The position numbers and the translations under genes are program-made. Positions 1-8,362 of a stretch of DNA of 64,000 bases are shown here, in pieces. The stretch comes from Salinivirgaceae bacterium (GTDB lineage: Bacteria > Bacteroidota > Bacteroidia > Bacteroidales > SZUA-534). The notes below the pieces were generated by a model. It made no database searches and was not told where the DNA came from. It saw nothing but the letters and a program-made list of their open reading frames with translations. Positions within the stretch are counted from its first letter, which is position 1; the number at the start of each line of letters is the position of its first letter. The DNA is taken from NCBI GenBank assembly GCA_017645945.1, contig JAGCNL010000028.1, forward strand, positions 62,001 to 126,000, read 5' to 3'.

Positions 1-618
1 GGAATCTTCCGCGAGTTCGAAGAACTGATGGGCATCAAAGTTGATATGAACGAGCTTTTCGGCAAACTCTACAACAACGCTCTCACTGGCGATGCCGATT
101 GTGGCGGTCTGCTCTCGTACAACTACATTTCGGGTGAGCCTGTTACTGGTCTTGCCGAAGGACGTCCGTTGTTTGTGCGTTCGGCAAATGACAAGTTCAC
201 CCTTGCCAACTTTATGCGCGCGCATCTCTACGGCTCTGTCGGTGTGCTCAAATTGGGCAACGATATCTTGTTCAAGCAAGAGAACGTGAAGGTTGACCGC
301 ATCACTGGCCACGGTGGCTTGTTCAAGACCAAAGGTGTTGGACAGCGTGTGCTTGCCGCAGCCATCAACTCGCCAATCTCGGTTATGGAAACTGCCAGCG
401 AAGGTGGAGCTTGGGGTATCGCATTGTTGGCCTCGTATCTGGTCAACAACGCTCAAAAGCAAACTCTGGCCGATTGGCTCGATGCAAAAGTCTTTGCAGG
501 AAACACCGGTGTTGAGATTGCCCCGACTGCCGAAGATGTTGCAGGATTCAACCGCTACATCGAAAACTACAAGGCTGGTCTGGCCATCGAAAAGGCGGCT
601 GTTGAGGCTAAGAAGTAA
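1..618 (+). CDS. FGGY-family carbohydrate kinase (xylulokinase-like), 5' truncated by window
   Basis: The reading frame is open from base 1 to the TAA at 616-618, so only the last 205 codons are present; the in-frame ATG at 28 is internal. FGGY kinases phosphorylate sugars such as xylulose or ribulose with ATP in the cytoplasm. The segment TGHGGLFKTKGVGQ followed by VLAAAINSPISV and ASEGGAWGIALLAS matches the C-terminal actin-like ATPase lobe of the family, where a glycine-rich adenosine loop precedes a helix ending in an EGxAxGxAL motif. The substrate cannot be fixed without the N-terminal half. A strong terminator follows, so this is the last gene of its operon. Confidence 0.8.
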   Translation, partial: GIFREFEELMGIKVDMNELFGKLYNNALTGDADCGGLLSYNYISGEPVTGLAEGRPLFVRSANDKFTLANFMRAHLYGSVGVLKLGNDILFKQENVKVDRITGHGGLFKTKGVGQRVLAAAINSPISVMETASEGGAWGIALLASYLVNNAQKQTLADWLDAKVFAGNTGVEIAPTAEDVAGFNRYIENYKAGLAIEKAAVEAKK

Positions 619-644
619 ATCGTTTAAACACGAATACAGAAAAG

Positions 645-679
645 AGCAATCTTGGATTTCCAAGGTTGCTTTTTTTGTT
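645..679 (+). terminator. Rho-independent terminator after the FGGY kinase
   Basis: A 10-bp stem (GCAATCTTGG pairing with CCAAGGTTGC, one G-U) with a short ATTT loop is followed by a run of T residues. Confidence 0.85.
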
Positions 680-698
680 TTCCACACTTAAAATGGTA

Positions 699-731
699 TT
701 TGAAATTGTTATAGATTTTTTCCTATCTTTG
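699..731 (+). promoter_or_regulatory. Bacteroidota-type promoter for the 778 lipoprotein gene
   Basis: TTTG at 699-702, a 21-nt spacer and TATCTTTG at 724-731, matching the TTTG / TAnnTTTG consensus of the phylum's primary sigma factor. The leader to the ATG at 778 is about 40 nt. Confidence 0.75.
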
Positions 732-777
732 TAGATATCAATTTATAATACTAACATAAACCTAAAATAGTTCGCTT

Positions 778-2865
778 ATGAAAACAATCAAACAATTGGC
801 TTTGGTAGTGGCATTGTTGCTTCCGGCAATCTTTCAATCGTGCTATATCAAGGACATGATTGATGAGATGGAGAATGGGGAGAAGAACGAAACCGAATAT
901 TCTTACTCCAACGAATATGGCGGAAAAACAACCGAGTATGGCACAAGCTCGTGGGCTACGATGGCCGAAAAAACGCCTTTTATCAACAAGTTTGAGGCTG
1001 TGGGTAGCGATTTGAATTACTGTACAGTGGAAACTGGCGTGCGCGATGGCAGCCGAATGGAGGAATTGTCTTTCTCGCGTGCCACAACTGATGATGAGGC
1101 TATTGCCTATATCAAAAAAATGGCGGCAGACGGCTATATCTTCTCGTATGAGGATGGTATGATGAAAGGATATAAAGTTGATTCCGAGGGCATTAAGTAT
1201 GAGTTTGAGTATGGCGAAAACTATTATCGCTATCGGAAGACTGAAATCAGCAGCCTCAAAAAGGAGAGTGAGCAGAAGCAATATGCCGACGATTTGAAAA
1301 ACAACGCTGGTACGAAAATGTACTCCAGTTGGACGCAAATAAAAGAGTCGTCGCCGTGGCTTGAGATATTCCCGGAAGTTGGCGGCGTTTGCAAATTGAG
1401 CAAAACAGGCGACTCAGGCAACGAGGTGAAACTCTATGGCAGCATCAACTACGAGACACTTAACAAACTTGTAGAAAAAGCAAAGGCCGATGGTTTCAGT
1501 GAAACTAATTGGGGAGAATCGTTGGTTAAGGAAATCAACGGTAATCGTTACATAATGAATATCAGCGACTATGATTGCCTGACATTCCAACGAGTTTTGG
1601 GAGGCGACAATAATGGTAATAATGATATTCCTAATCCAACACCGTCTGAAAATCAAGAAAATAACAACGAAAACCAGAACGGTGAGGCTCCAGTCGATAA
1701 CGGAACTCCCGAAAACAACGAAGAAAATAACGGTGAGAATAACGGAGGAAACAATGGTGAGGAAAACAACCAGCAGGCAATCTCCGCCGACGATTTCAAT
1801 GCCGACGGCGATGTTGACTGGCAAGATAAATTCTTCAAACTGGCTTCTACAGAGGGAGTTAGCACCAGAACCCGCAAAACATATAATGGAGAAGTTTATC
1901 TCTACAATTTCTCATCATCGAAAGGAGGCATTCAGATTTACGATTCGGTACCAGGATACGATGCCAGCCAGTATTACTATGATATGTCAGTCGATGGCGG
2001 ATTGTACTACAAGTATGAGAAGGGCGCATGGCGCTATACGAGCCGTGTTTTCAAAGACCGTACTACGCCAGCCGATTTAGGGTATCAAAAAGAATTCTAT
2101 TCGATAGCATATTTTGCACCGACATCGTGGGGTGTGGCTGATTCATATTTCGTTACGTCAAGTTGGACTAAAGTTGGCAGCAAAAATTATGCAGGCCGCC
2201 AATGCACAGAGTATAACTATTCTGGCAGTGTCTATTATATGGATGATGAGACTGATGTATGCTTGTATTATAAGGGTGGTGGTATAGAGTTTGAAACTTT
2301 GGATTTTGTTGTTGGCACAAAAGTGTCGGTTCCTGAACATAGAAAATGCAAGGCCGATTTCCCGACAAACGTGAAAATCACAACTACTGATACCACTAAA
2401 ATGCTTGGTACTTGGGTTACTAATCTGACTATCATAAAGATAGGTAATGAGTGGATGTGCACAAACAGCAAAGAAGGTTATCATCAGTATTGGAAATTCG
2501 ACGATAACGGCGTTACACTGAAGGCCATGGAGAAAGATGATGATGACGAAAACTGGACATCGATTTTGGATAGCACCCATTGGCAGGATTTCGATTATTT
2601 CGCTCAAAAATGCAGTTTCAGTTTCATTTTCAGCAATTCAACACCTAAAGGCAGTTGCTACAGCGAGTGCAATCCAACAAGTGAGACGCGTACAGTTTGT
2701 GGTGTTGAGTGCGTGAGATACGGCGGTGATGATGTTTTGAACAACAAACTTGAATTCTTTGTGAACGAGAGCAACAACGTGGTTTACAAGGCAAAAGATA
2801 TTTCTTACAGCGAGATAACTGGCTGGGACACTTCGGTGACTGCGTTTGAGATTCCCGCACCATAA
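778..2865 (+). CDS. Large surface lipoprotein with internal repeats and an EF-hand-like loop
   Basis: A 695-aa protein of unknown function. The signal peptide ends in a lipobox (FQSC, lipidated Cys22), so it should be an outer-membrane or surface lipoprotein. Residues about 57-150 and 183-275 look like two diverged copies of one domain: each begins SSW, continues ...EKTP or ...ESSP, and later has a helix with a KKMAADGY or EKAKADGF core. A linker at about 275-335 is almost wholly Asn/Glu/Gly. It is followed by DFNADGDVDWQD (339-350), which has the D-x-N-x-D-x-D...D spacing of a calcium-binding EF-hand or dockerin loop. The C-terminal half again seems to hold two related beta-rich segments. 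It is a single-gene unit with its own promoter and terminator. No enzyme motif was seen. Confidence 0.75.
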   Translation: MKTIKQLALVVALLLPAIFQSCYIKDMIDEMENGEKNETEYSYSNEYGGKTTEYGTSSWATMAEKTPFINKFEAVGSDLNYCTVETGVRDGSRMEELSFSRATTDDEAIAYIKKMAADGYIFSYEDGMMKGYKVDSEGIKYEFEYGENYYRYRKTEISSLKKESEQKQYADDLKNNAGTKMYSSWTQIKESSPWLEIFPEVGGVCKLSKTGDSGNEVKLYGSINYETLNKLVEKAKADGFSETNWGESLVKEINGNRYIMNISDYDCLTFQRVLGGDNNGNNDIPNPTPSENQENNNENQNGEAPVDNGTPENNEENNGENNGGNNGEENNQQAISADDFNADGDVDWQDKFFKLASTEGVSTRTRKTYNGEVYLYNFSSSKGGIQIYDSVPGYDASQYYYDMSVDGGLYYKYEKGAWRYTSRVFKDRTTPADLGYQKEFYSIAYFAPTSWGVADSYFVTSSWTKVGSKNYAGRQCTEYNYSGSVYYMDDETDVCLYYKGGGIEFETLDFVVGTKVSVPEHRKCKADFPTNVKITTTDTTKMLGTWVTNLTIIKIGNEWMCTNSKEGYHQYWKFDDNGVTLKAMEKDDDDENWTSILDSTHWQDFDYFAQKCSFSFIFSNSTPKGSCYSECNPTSETRTVCGVECVRYGGDDVLNNKLEFFVNESNNVVYKAKDISYSEITGWDTSVTAFEIPAP

Positions 2866-2890
2866 CAGCTGTAAATCAGTGCTTTATATG

Positions 2891-2926
2891 CCGCCGCCCA
2901 TTATTTTGATGGACGGCGGTTTTTTC
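2891..2926 (+). terminator. Rho-independent terminator after the 778 lipoprotein
   Basis: Stem CCGCCGCCCA... pairing with ...GGACGGCGG, followed by TTTTTT. Confidence 0.8.
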
Positions 2927-2980
2927 ATCAGAAAATGGCCTGATAATTGTAACTTGCAACATAAACTTTAATTATCGGAT

Positions 2981-3487
2981 ATGGATTATTTGCTTCTTTT
3001 CATTGGCATTTTTTTAGCCTTGTTGGGGTTCATCGGCTGTTTCATTCCAGCCATTCCTGGGCCACCGTTGTGTTTCCTCTCGCTGCTGATGCTTAATTTC
3101 ACGCAGTGGGGCAATTTCTCAACCACGTTTATGGTGGTTATGGCAGTTCTGGCCGGTGCCGCGGTGGTGCTCGACTACGTTGTGCCAGCGTGGGGAACCA
3201 AGAAATTCGGTGGTACCAAGCGAGGCACGTGGGGCGCGACAATCGGTGTTTTTGTGGGGATGTTCTTCGCGCCGATAGGCATTTTCCTTTTCCCGCTGAT
3301 TGGCGCTTTCATTGGCGAATACACAGGCGATAACAACTCAGAGCGTTCGCTCAAGGCTGCGTTTGGCTCGTTTATAGGTATTATGTCTGGGCTGGTTATC
3401 AAACTTATTCTGTCAGGAGTGATGATTTATTATTTCTTGACAGAGATGATTAGTGGTATTCACGCCTACGGATTTATCATTCAATGA
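2981..3487 (+). CDS. DUF456 family membrane protein
   Basis: A 168-aa hydrophobic protein with about four membrane segments. It has the DUF456 layout: an N-terminal hydrophobic pair around GCFIPAIPGPP, a short polar stretch VPAWGTKKFGGTKRGTWGA, then a Gly-rich helix pair FFAPIGIFLFPLIGAFIGEY. The GTKKFGGTKRGTWGA region is the conserved family signature as I recall it. The family has no established function, though glycine-zipper-like packing is typical. It stands alone between a terminator and the glmM promoter, and the ATG follows a short leader with no obvious promoter box. Confidence 0.8.
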   Translation: MDYLLLFIGIFLALLGFIGCFIPAIPGPPLCFLSLLMLNFTQWGNFSTTFMVVMAVLAGAAVVLDYVVPAWGTKKFGGTKRGTWGATIGVFVGMFFAPIGIFLFPLIGAFIGEYTGDNNSERSLKAAFGSFIGIMSGLVIKLILSGVMIYYFLTEMISGIHAYGFIIQ

Positions 3488-3517
3488 TTTCGATGTAAAT
3501 AGTTGTCTGTCAGAAAG

Positions 3518-3548
3518 TTGGGAATATTATTATATCGAAATACATTTG
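3518..3548 (+). promoter_or_regulatory. Promoter of the glmM-ruvX-def operon
   Basis: TTG at 3518-3520, a 20-nt spacer and TACATTTG at 3541-3548. The implied leader to glmM is about 95 nt. A weaker box, TATTTTCG at 3616-3623, lies closer to the gene. Confidence 0.7.
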
Positions 3549-3647
3549 CATCTAATCGTTAAAAAAGAACGATTTCGTTTAGTTTGTTTAATTCGTTGAA
3601 AAAATCAAAAAAGACTATTTTCGCGCATTGAAAATTACAAGAGATTT

Positions 3648-5042
3648 ATGAGCCTAATAAAATCAATTTCAGGAATCCGAGGAACCATCGGAGACAAGGT
3701 GGGAGAGGGTTTGAGCCCCATCGATATTGTCAAGTTCACGGCCGCCTACTCGCAGTGGGTGAAGGAGCAAAACGCTGGCAAAAGCCGCTTGCGCATTGTT
3801 GTGGGCCGCGACGCCCGCATTTCGGGCACAATGGTGTCGCACATTGTTTTGGGCACGCTCGTGAGTATGGGTATGGATGTTATCGACATCGACCTTGCCA
3901 CAACGCCAACCACTGAACTTGCTGTTACTCACCACAAAGCCGACGGCGGACTGATTCTGACCGCCAGCCATAACCCCAAACAATGGAACGCATTGAAATT
4001 GCTCAATCGCAACGGTGAATTTTTGAACGCTGCGGAGGGCAATCGGGTTCTCGAAATCGCTGAAAAAGAGCAATATTCATTTGCCGATGTCGATTCGTTG
4101 GGACACATTGAACAGGATTTGACATTCAACGCGAAACACGTCGCACAAGTCGTTGATTTACCGCTTGTTGACGTTGAGGCAATTCGCAAGGCAAACTTCA
4201 AGGTTGTCTTCGATTCAATCAATTCAGTTGGCGGACTGATTCTGCCCGAACTGTTTAAGGCTCTGGGAGTTACCAACGTTGTTGGCTTGAACACCGAGCC
4301 GACTGGCAATTTCTTCCACGCGCCCGAGCCGCTACCCGAGAATCTGGGACAGATTTCGGCTGCAATGCGTGAGCAGAGGGCCGATGTGGGCTTTGTTGTT
4401 GACCCCGATGTCGACCGTCTGGCCATTGTCTGCGAGGATGGCTCGATGTTTGGCGAAGAGTACACTTTGGTGTCGGTGGCCGATTATGTTTTGAGCAATA
4501 CTAAAGGCAATACGGTGTCGAATCTGTCGAGCACACGTGCTTTGCGCGATGTGACCGAGCAACGTGGCGGACAATATTCGGCTGCAGCGGTGGGAGAGGT
4601 GAACGTAGTTGCTAAAATGAAGGAAACCAATGCAATAATTGGTGGAGAGGGCAACGGCGGAGTAATTTATCCCGAATTGCACTACGGCCGCGACGCATTG
4701 GTAGGCATTGCCTTGTTCTTGACTCATCTTGCAAAAAGCCAATGCAAAACATCGGAACTGCGAGCTAAATATCCTGCATATTTCATTTCGAAGAACAAAA
4801 TCCAGCTCACACCTGCTGTCAATGTCGATGCGGTGCTGGCCGAAATGAAGAAACGCTATGCAAATGAGCGCGTTAACGATATAGATGGTGTGAAAATCGA
4901 CTTCCCGACCGAGTGGGTTCACCTGCGCAAGTCGAACACCGAGCCGATTATCCGCATCTATGCCGAGAGCAAAAACGAGCAGTCAGCTGATGGATTGGCA
5001 CAACGTATAATGGGTGAAATCAAACAAATAGCAGGAATCTGA
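3648..5042 (+). CDS. glmM: Phosphoglucosamine mutase
   Basis: A 464-aa alpha-D-phosphohexomutase. It interconverts glucosamine-6-phosphate and glucosamine-1-phosphate on the path to UDP-GlcNAc for peptidoglycan and LPS. All four family signatures are visible in order: the phosphoserine loop TASHNP (Ser107), the Mg-binding loop DPDVDR, the sugar loop GEGNGG, and the C-terminal phosphate-binding loop RKSNTEPIIRIYAE. The N-terminal SISGIRGTIGD is also typical. A phosphomannomutase role cannot be excluded because the subfamily is hard to separate by motif, but Bacteroidota usually carry this form as GlmM. The TGA stop abuts the TTG start of ruvX, so the two are translationally linked. Confidence 0.88.
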   Translation: MSLIKSISGIRGTIGDKVGEGLSPIDIVKFTAAYSQWVKEQNAGKSRLRIVVGRDARISGTMVSHIVLGTLVSMGMDVIDIDLATTPTTELAVTHHKADGGLILTASHNPKQWNALKLLNRNGEFLNAAEGNRVLEIAEKEQYSFADVDSLGHIEQDLTFNAKHVAQVVDLPLVDVEAIRKANFKVVFDSINSVGGLILPELFKALGVTNVVGLNTEPTGNFFHAPEPLPENLGQISAAMREQRADVGFVVDPDVDRLAIVCEDGSMFGEEYTLVSVADYVLSNTKGNTVSNLSSTRALRDVTEQRGGQYSAAAVGEVNVVAKMKETNAIIGGEGNGGVIYPELHYGRDALVGIALFLTHLAKSQCKTSELRAKYPAYFISKNKIQLTPAVNVDAVLAEMKKRYANERVNDIDGVKIDFPTEWVHLRKSNTEPIIRIYAESKNEQSADGLAQRIMGEIKQIAGI

Positions 5043-5462
5043 TTGGGACGAATACTTGCCATCGACTATGGCCGCAAACGCTGCGGAATTGCCGTGACCG
5101 ATACGCTGCAAATCATCGCCACGGGCTTGAAAACCGTGCCTGCGGCTGAATTGATGGATTTTCTGAAGCAGTACACGCAGAAGGAACAGGTTGACACATT
5201 TGTGGTCGGCTATGCCAAACATTTAGATGCAACCGATTCGGAATCAATGCAGTACATTCGGCCGTTTGTCAAGAAACTTGCTGAAGTATTTCCACAAACG
5301 CCAGTTGAGATGGTAGATGAGCGGTTCACGTCGAAAATCGCTTTCCAATCGATGATTGACGGTGGTCTGAAAAAGAAACAAAGACAGGATAAAGCATTGA
5401 TTGACACCGTAAGTGCGACAATCATCCTGCAATCATATATGGAACAAAAACAACGAAAATGA
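5043..5462 (+). CDS. ruvX: YqgF/RuvX family Holliday-junction resolvase-like nuclease
   Basis: A 139-aa RNase H-fold protein. RuvX/YqgF is implicated in 16S rRNA 5'-end maturation and has been proposed as a Holliday junction resolvase. The N-terminal LAIDYGRKRCGIAVTD motif, the VDERFTS box and the C-terminal KALIDTVSATIILQ with acidic residues match the family, and length is normal. The only start that keeps the first strand (GRILAIDYG) is TTG at 5043, directly after the glmM stop TGA with no gap, so translation probably depends on coupling. Its stop overlaps the def start as ATGA. Confidence 0.9.
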   Translation: MGRILAIDYGRKRCGIAVTDTLQIIATGLKTVPAAELMDFLKQYTQKEQVDTFVVGYAKHLDATDSESMQYIRPFVKKLAEVFPQTPVEMVDERFTSKIAFQSMIDGGLKKKQRQDKALIDTVSATIILQSYMEQKQRK

Positions 5463-6016
5463 TACTACCGATAACAGTTTACGGCAATCCGATTCTGCGC
5501 AAGAAGGCGCAAACCGTAACCAAAGACCAAGAAGGGCTTAAAGAGTTGATAGCCAATATGTATGACACTTTGGCTGCCGCCGAGGGTGTTGGTTTGGCCG
5601 CGCCGCAAGTGGGGCAGAGCCTTCGTCTGGTCATAATCGATGCTACGCCTTTTGCCGAGGATGAGCCGGCCTGCAAAGATTTCAAGCGCACGCTTATCAA
5701 TCCGGAGATTATTGATTTTCCAACAGATGAGGAAGTTAAGTTCAACGAAGGTTGTTTGAGTCTGCCTGGAATCAGCGAGGATGTATGGCGTCCTGACAAG
5801 GTTGAAATCCGTTACCTTGATGAGAATTTCGTTGAGCATCAGGAAGTTTGGGATGGTATGCGCGCTCGTATCTCGCAGCACGAACTCGATCATCTCGACG
5901 GTAAGGTCTTCACCGACCATATTTCGCCCATCCGTCGCCGTATGCTTGGCGGCAAGCTGAACGCAATGATTAAAGGCAAGGCTTCGGCTCGATATAAGAT
6001 TTTGAATAATAAATAG
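5459..6016 (+). CDS. def: Peptide deformylase
   Basis: A 185-aa metalloenzyme that removes the formyl group from the N-terminal methionine of new proteins. All three deformylase motifs are present: GVGLAAPQVG, EGCLSLPG (metal Cys) and QHELDHLDG (the HExxH metal and catalytic site). Its ATG overlaps the ruvX stop by 4 nt (ATGA), making it the third gene of the glmM operon. In many phyla def is next to fmt; here it is with ruvX, which is the usual Bacteroidota arrangement. A symmetric hairpin terminator follows. Confidence 0.95.
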   Translation: MILPITVYGNPILRKKAQTVTKDQEGLKELIANMYDTLAAAEGVGLAAPQVGQSLRLVIIDATPFAEDEPACKDFKRTLINPEIIDFPTDEEVKFNEGCLSLPGISEDVWRPDKVEIRYLDENFVEHQEVWDGMRARISQHELDHLDGKVFTDHISPIRRRMLGGKLNAMIKGKASARYKILNNK

Positions 6017-6021
6017 ATAGT

Positions 6022-6053
6022 AAAAAAGGAATTGAAACTCAATTCCTTTTTTT
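6022..6053. terminator. Bidirectional terminator between def and the EFR1 gene
   Basis: AAAAAAGGAATTG pairs perfectly with CAATTCCTTTTTT around a 5-nt loop. The A/T flanks on both sides allow it to serve the convergent genes on either strand. Confidence 0.85.
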
Positions 6054-6087
6054 ATTTATGTCTTAATTGCTTAACTAGATTCGTGAC

Positions 6088-6873
6088 TTATTGTTGCGAA
6101 TCTTTTCTTTTTCCATAATAATACCGCCCTTTACCAATCGACTCTTTCCCGTACTCGATGGCCGTTTGCGGGCAGCGGTGCAGGCAACTCAGGCATTGCG
6201 TGCAGTTGTTTGCCCAGACGGGGCGGCCGTTTTCAAGCCTGATGTTGTGGGTTGGGCAGTTTTTGACGCAGACGCCGCACCCGATGCACTTGTCGGTAGT
6301 GCGGAAAGGCTTGCTGCTCATTGCAAAACGGCAGAAAAGCGGGTAGATGATGCGCGATTTCAAAAACTGCTGTCCTTTTTGCAGATAGCAGTCGATGGGC
6401 GAGTCCGACACAATGGCCGCCATTATTTTTTCAAGCGTCGGCACGGCTTCGGCAGTTTTTTTCTGCTCAAGTTCGGCGGGGTCGGCGTCGAAGCCAGGGA
6501 AAACCACGTAGGTATTTGGCATCTGCACCGAATAGATGTGACGGCACTGCCAGCCCTTGCGGCGGAACAGTTTCAGCAGCATCTTGTTGGTCAGACCACT
6601 GTCATCACCGCAAGTCAGAATGCAGTAAATCAGTTGGTTGCTGTAGTTGTCGATTGTCATTCGATTGATGAATTTGCGCACAATCCACGGAATGCCCCAC
6701 GAGTGAACGGGGAAGACAAATCCCAATCGTTCGTCTTCCGTAAGGCTGAAATTCAGATTGTTACTGCTTACCACGGCATCGGCCATATCTGTCAGACGGT
6801 TATCGCGGAAGCGCTCCGACACTGTTTGAGCAACCCACATCGAGTTGCCAGTTCCCGAAAAATAGCAAATCAT
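6088..6873 (-). CDS. EFR1-type flavodoxin-ferredoxin fusion protein
   Basis: A 261-aa protein joining an N-terminal flavodoxin-like domain to a C-terminal 2x[4Fe-4S] ferredoxin. The FMN phosphate loop SGTGNSMWVA lies at residues 6-15. The iron-sulfur motifs are CIGCGVCVKNCP (Cys196/199/202/206) and CTQCLSCLHRCP (Cys224/227/230/234). This matches the EFR1 family of presumed cytoplasmic electron carriers; partners are unknown. It is the last gene of the minus-strand run that begins at 13975, 32 nt after its upstream neighbour. Confidence 0.88.
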   Translation of the reverse strand: MICYFSGTGNSMWVAQTVSERFRDNRLTDMADAVVSSNNLNFSLTEDERLGFVFPVHSWGIPWIVRKFINRMTIDNYSNQLIYCILTCGDDSGLTNKMLLKLFRRKGWQCRHIYSVQMPNTYVVFPGFDADPAELEQKKTAEAVPTLEKIMAAIVSDSPIDCYLQKGQQFLKSRIIYPLFCRFAMSSKPFRTTDKCIGCGVCVKNCPTHNIRLENGRPVWANNCTQCLSCLHRCPQTAIEYGKESIGKGRYYYGKRKDSQQ

Positions 6874-6905
6874 TTCCGAATGATAATCAGTCGTTTAACA
6901 TCGGA

Positions 6906-7376
6906 TTAAATCATATCGATGTTGCGCTCAAGGCAGTTGTCGACAATCTGCTTGTGCAGCACGTTGAAGTCGTCGTACGAAACGCCCATAATGTCGTAAA
7001 CCTTGGTTTTGCTCGAGTAATCGGTTGTGATTTTGATGTTTTCGCGGGTGATTTCAATTTTCTCGATGTCTTCCCACGGAAATTTGTGGCGCGGAATGAA
7101 CCAGTGGTTCTTGATTTTCACCGAACTTTCCGACAAGCGGATGAATTTCTTTGCAAAAGATGGTAAATGCCTCATTGAGAATAAGAAAGCCGTTGTGCCG
7201 ATGGCTGCGTTCACAATTCCGCTGGCCAGTGCGGCAATGTTGCCGCCGTTTTGCACAATCGCCCAAACACCAACGCCTAAAGTGCAGACACCCAATGCCA
7301 AAGTTGCGATGCGTGTTTTTGGCGACAGCGCGTGGTGAATGTAATTCAAATCAACATAAAGAATTTCTTTTGCCAT
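6906..7376 (-). CDS. Two-helix membrane protein with PH-like domain
   Basis: A 156-aa protein I cannot assign to a named family. Two hydrophobic segments (about residues 22-44 and 48-68) are followed by a cytosolic part of about 85 aa. That part shows the alternating pattern of a bacterial PH or YcxB-like domain: SVKIKNHWFIPRHKFPWEDIEKIEITRENIKI is split here by its own Trp-Glu-Asp-Ile turn, which resembles the 'I.W.dI..i' signature. It may be a small membrane sensor or scaffold. It is 26 nt downstream of the GH5 gene in the same run. Confidence 0.6.
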   Translation of the reverse strand: MAKEILYVDLNYIHHALSPKTRIATLALGVCTLGVGVWAIVQNGGNIAALASGIVNAAIGTTAFLFSMRHLPSFAKKFIRLSESSVKIKNHWFIPRHKFPWEDIEKIEITRENIKITTDYSSKTKVYDIMGVSYDDFNVLHKQIVDNCLERNIDMI

Positions 7377-7402
7377 AGTTTTATGATTTAAAGTTCTTGA
7401 TT

Positions 7403-8362
7403 TCAGTTGTTTAGTTCCCTGATTTTATCTCTTGTCAGTGTTCCGCTTTCGCGAAGGTCGGTCGGCTGCCAGTTGCCAGTTTTGCTTGCCGAAGGCAGAA
7501 GCATTGAGCAGGTTTCCTCTTTCGATGATATCGACCACGTTACCCAACTTATCTTATTGGTTTCGCACCAGTTAGTCCAAGTGTTCCATTCGTCAAGGTC
7601 GATTACGCCGCTGCCGTTGGCCTCGCAGCAAGCCGATTCCGATATGAACAATGGTATGCCGCTCATCAGAGCACTGTCACAACGGTTACGCAAGGTGTCA
7701 TTGTGTGTGGCGGCGTAGAAATGCATTGTGTACATAATGTTTTCGCGGTCGGTAATTGGTTTTTTGGCAACCAGATGGATGTCTTGGTCCCAATGTGGGC
7801 TGCCCACCAGAATCACGTTGGGGCTGTGGGTGCGGATGGTGTCGATAACCTGAATCGAATAGTCGCGCACGGCGTCCCACGATTGGAAAACTGGCTCGTT
7901 GAAGATTTCCCAAATGATGTTGGGGCAGTCAGCATATTTTTTCGCCATTGAGCCGAAGAATTGTTTCGCTTCATCGGTATGAATTCCGTGGCTGTGCCAG
8001 TCGACTATCACGTAAATTCCTGATTTTATTGCGCCTTCGATAATAGCTTCAACCAGTTTCACCGATTCTTCAGCCTCGTTCAGGTAGCCTCTACGTGGCT
8101 CAACACCCATAGCCGCGCGAACCACGGTGCAGTGCCAGTCATCTTTGAGCCAGCAGACGCTTTCTTTGTTGTAGTATTGCGACCACCAGTTCGACCATCC
8201 GTAACTCACGCCGCGCAGCACTACAGTGTCGCCGTCGGCGTTTGTCAGAAATTTGCTTTTTACGGAAAGTGGCTGGCAAACAGGCGTTTGTGCCTGCTCG
8301 GCGCATCCTGCTAACGAAATTGAGAATGCAATGATTGCCAATATTTTGCCCGTCATTTTCAT
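7403..8362 (-). CDS. Glycoside hydrolase family 5 (cellulase-type) lipoprotein
   Basis: A 319-aa secreted lipoprotein (lipobox LAGC, Cys20) with a TIM-barrel GH5 domain. The acid/base Glu156 sits in IWEIFNEP and the likely nucleophile Glu242 in FISESA. The strand-2 VRAAMGV and strand-4 VIVDWHSH match GH5 subfamily 2 endoglucanases. It probably cleaves beta-1,4-glucans at the outer membrane or periplasm. There is no carbohydrate-binding module and no SusC/SusD pair nearby, so it is not in a classic polysaccharide utilisation locus. Its ATG overlaps the lgt stop (ATGA), so it is coupled to the gene whose product lipidates it. Confidence 0.85.
   Translation of the reverse strand: MKMTGKILAIIAFSISLAGCAEQAQTPVCQPLSVKSKFLTNADGDTVVLRGVSYGWSNWWSQYYNKESVCWLKDDWHCTVVRAAMGVEPRRGYLNEAEESVKLVEAIIEGAIKSGIYVIVDWHSHGIHTDEAKQFFGSMAKKYADCPNIIWEIFNEPVFQSWDAVRDYSIQVIDTIRTHSPNVILVGSPHWDQDIHLVAKKPITDRENIMYTMHFYAATHNDTLRNRCDSALMSGIPLFISESACCEANGSGVIDLDEWNTWTNWCETNKISWVTWSISSKEETCSMLLPSASKTGNWQPTDLRESGTLTRDKIRELNN

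Noticed and set aside
6091..6909. 272-codon open frame opposite the EFR1 gene
   Set aside because: The minus-strand frame has two intact ferredoxin motifs and a flavodoxin loop. The plus-strand frame is a shadow caused by codon bias.
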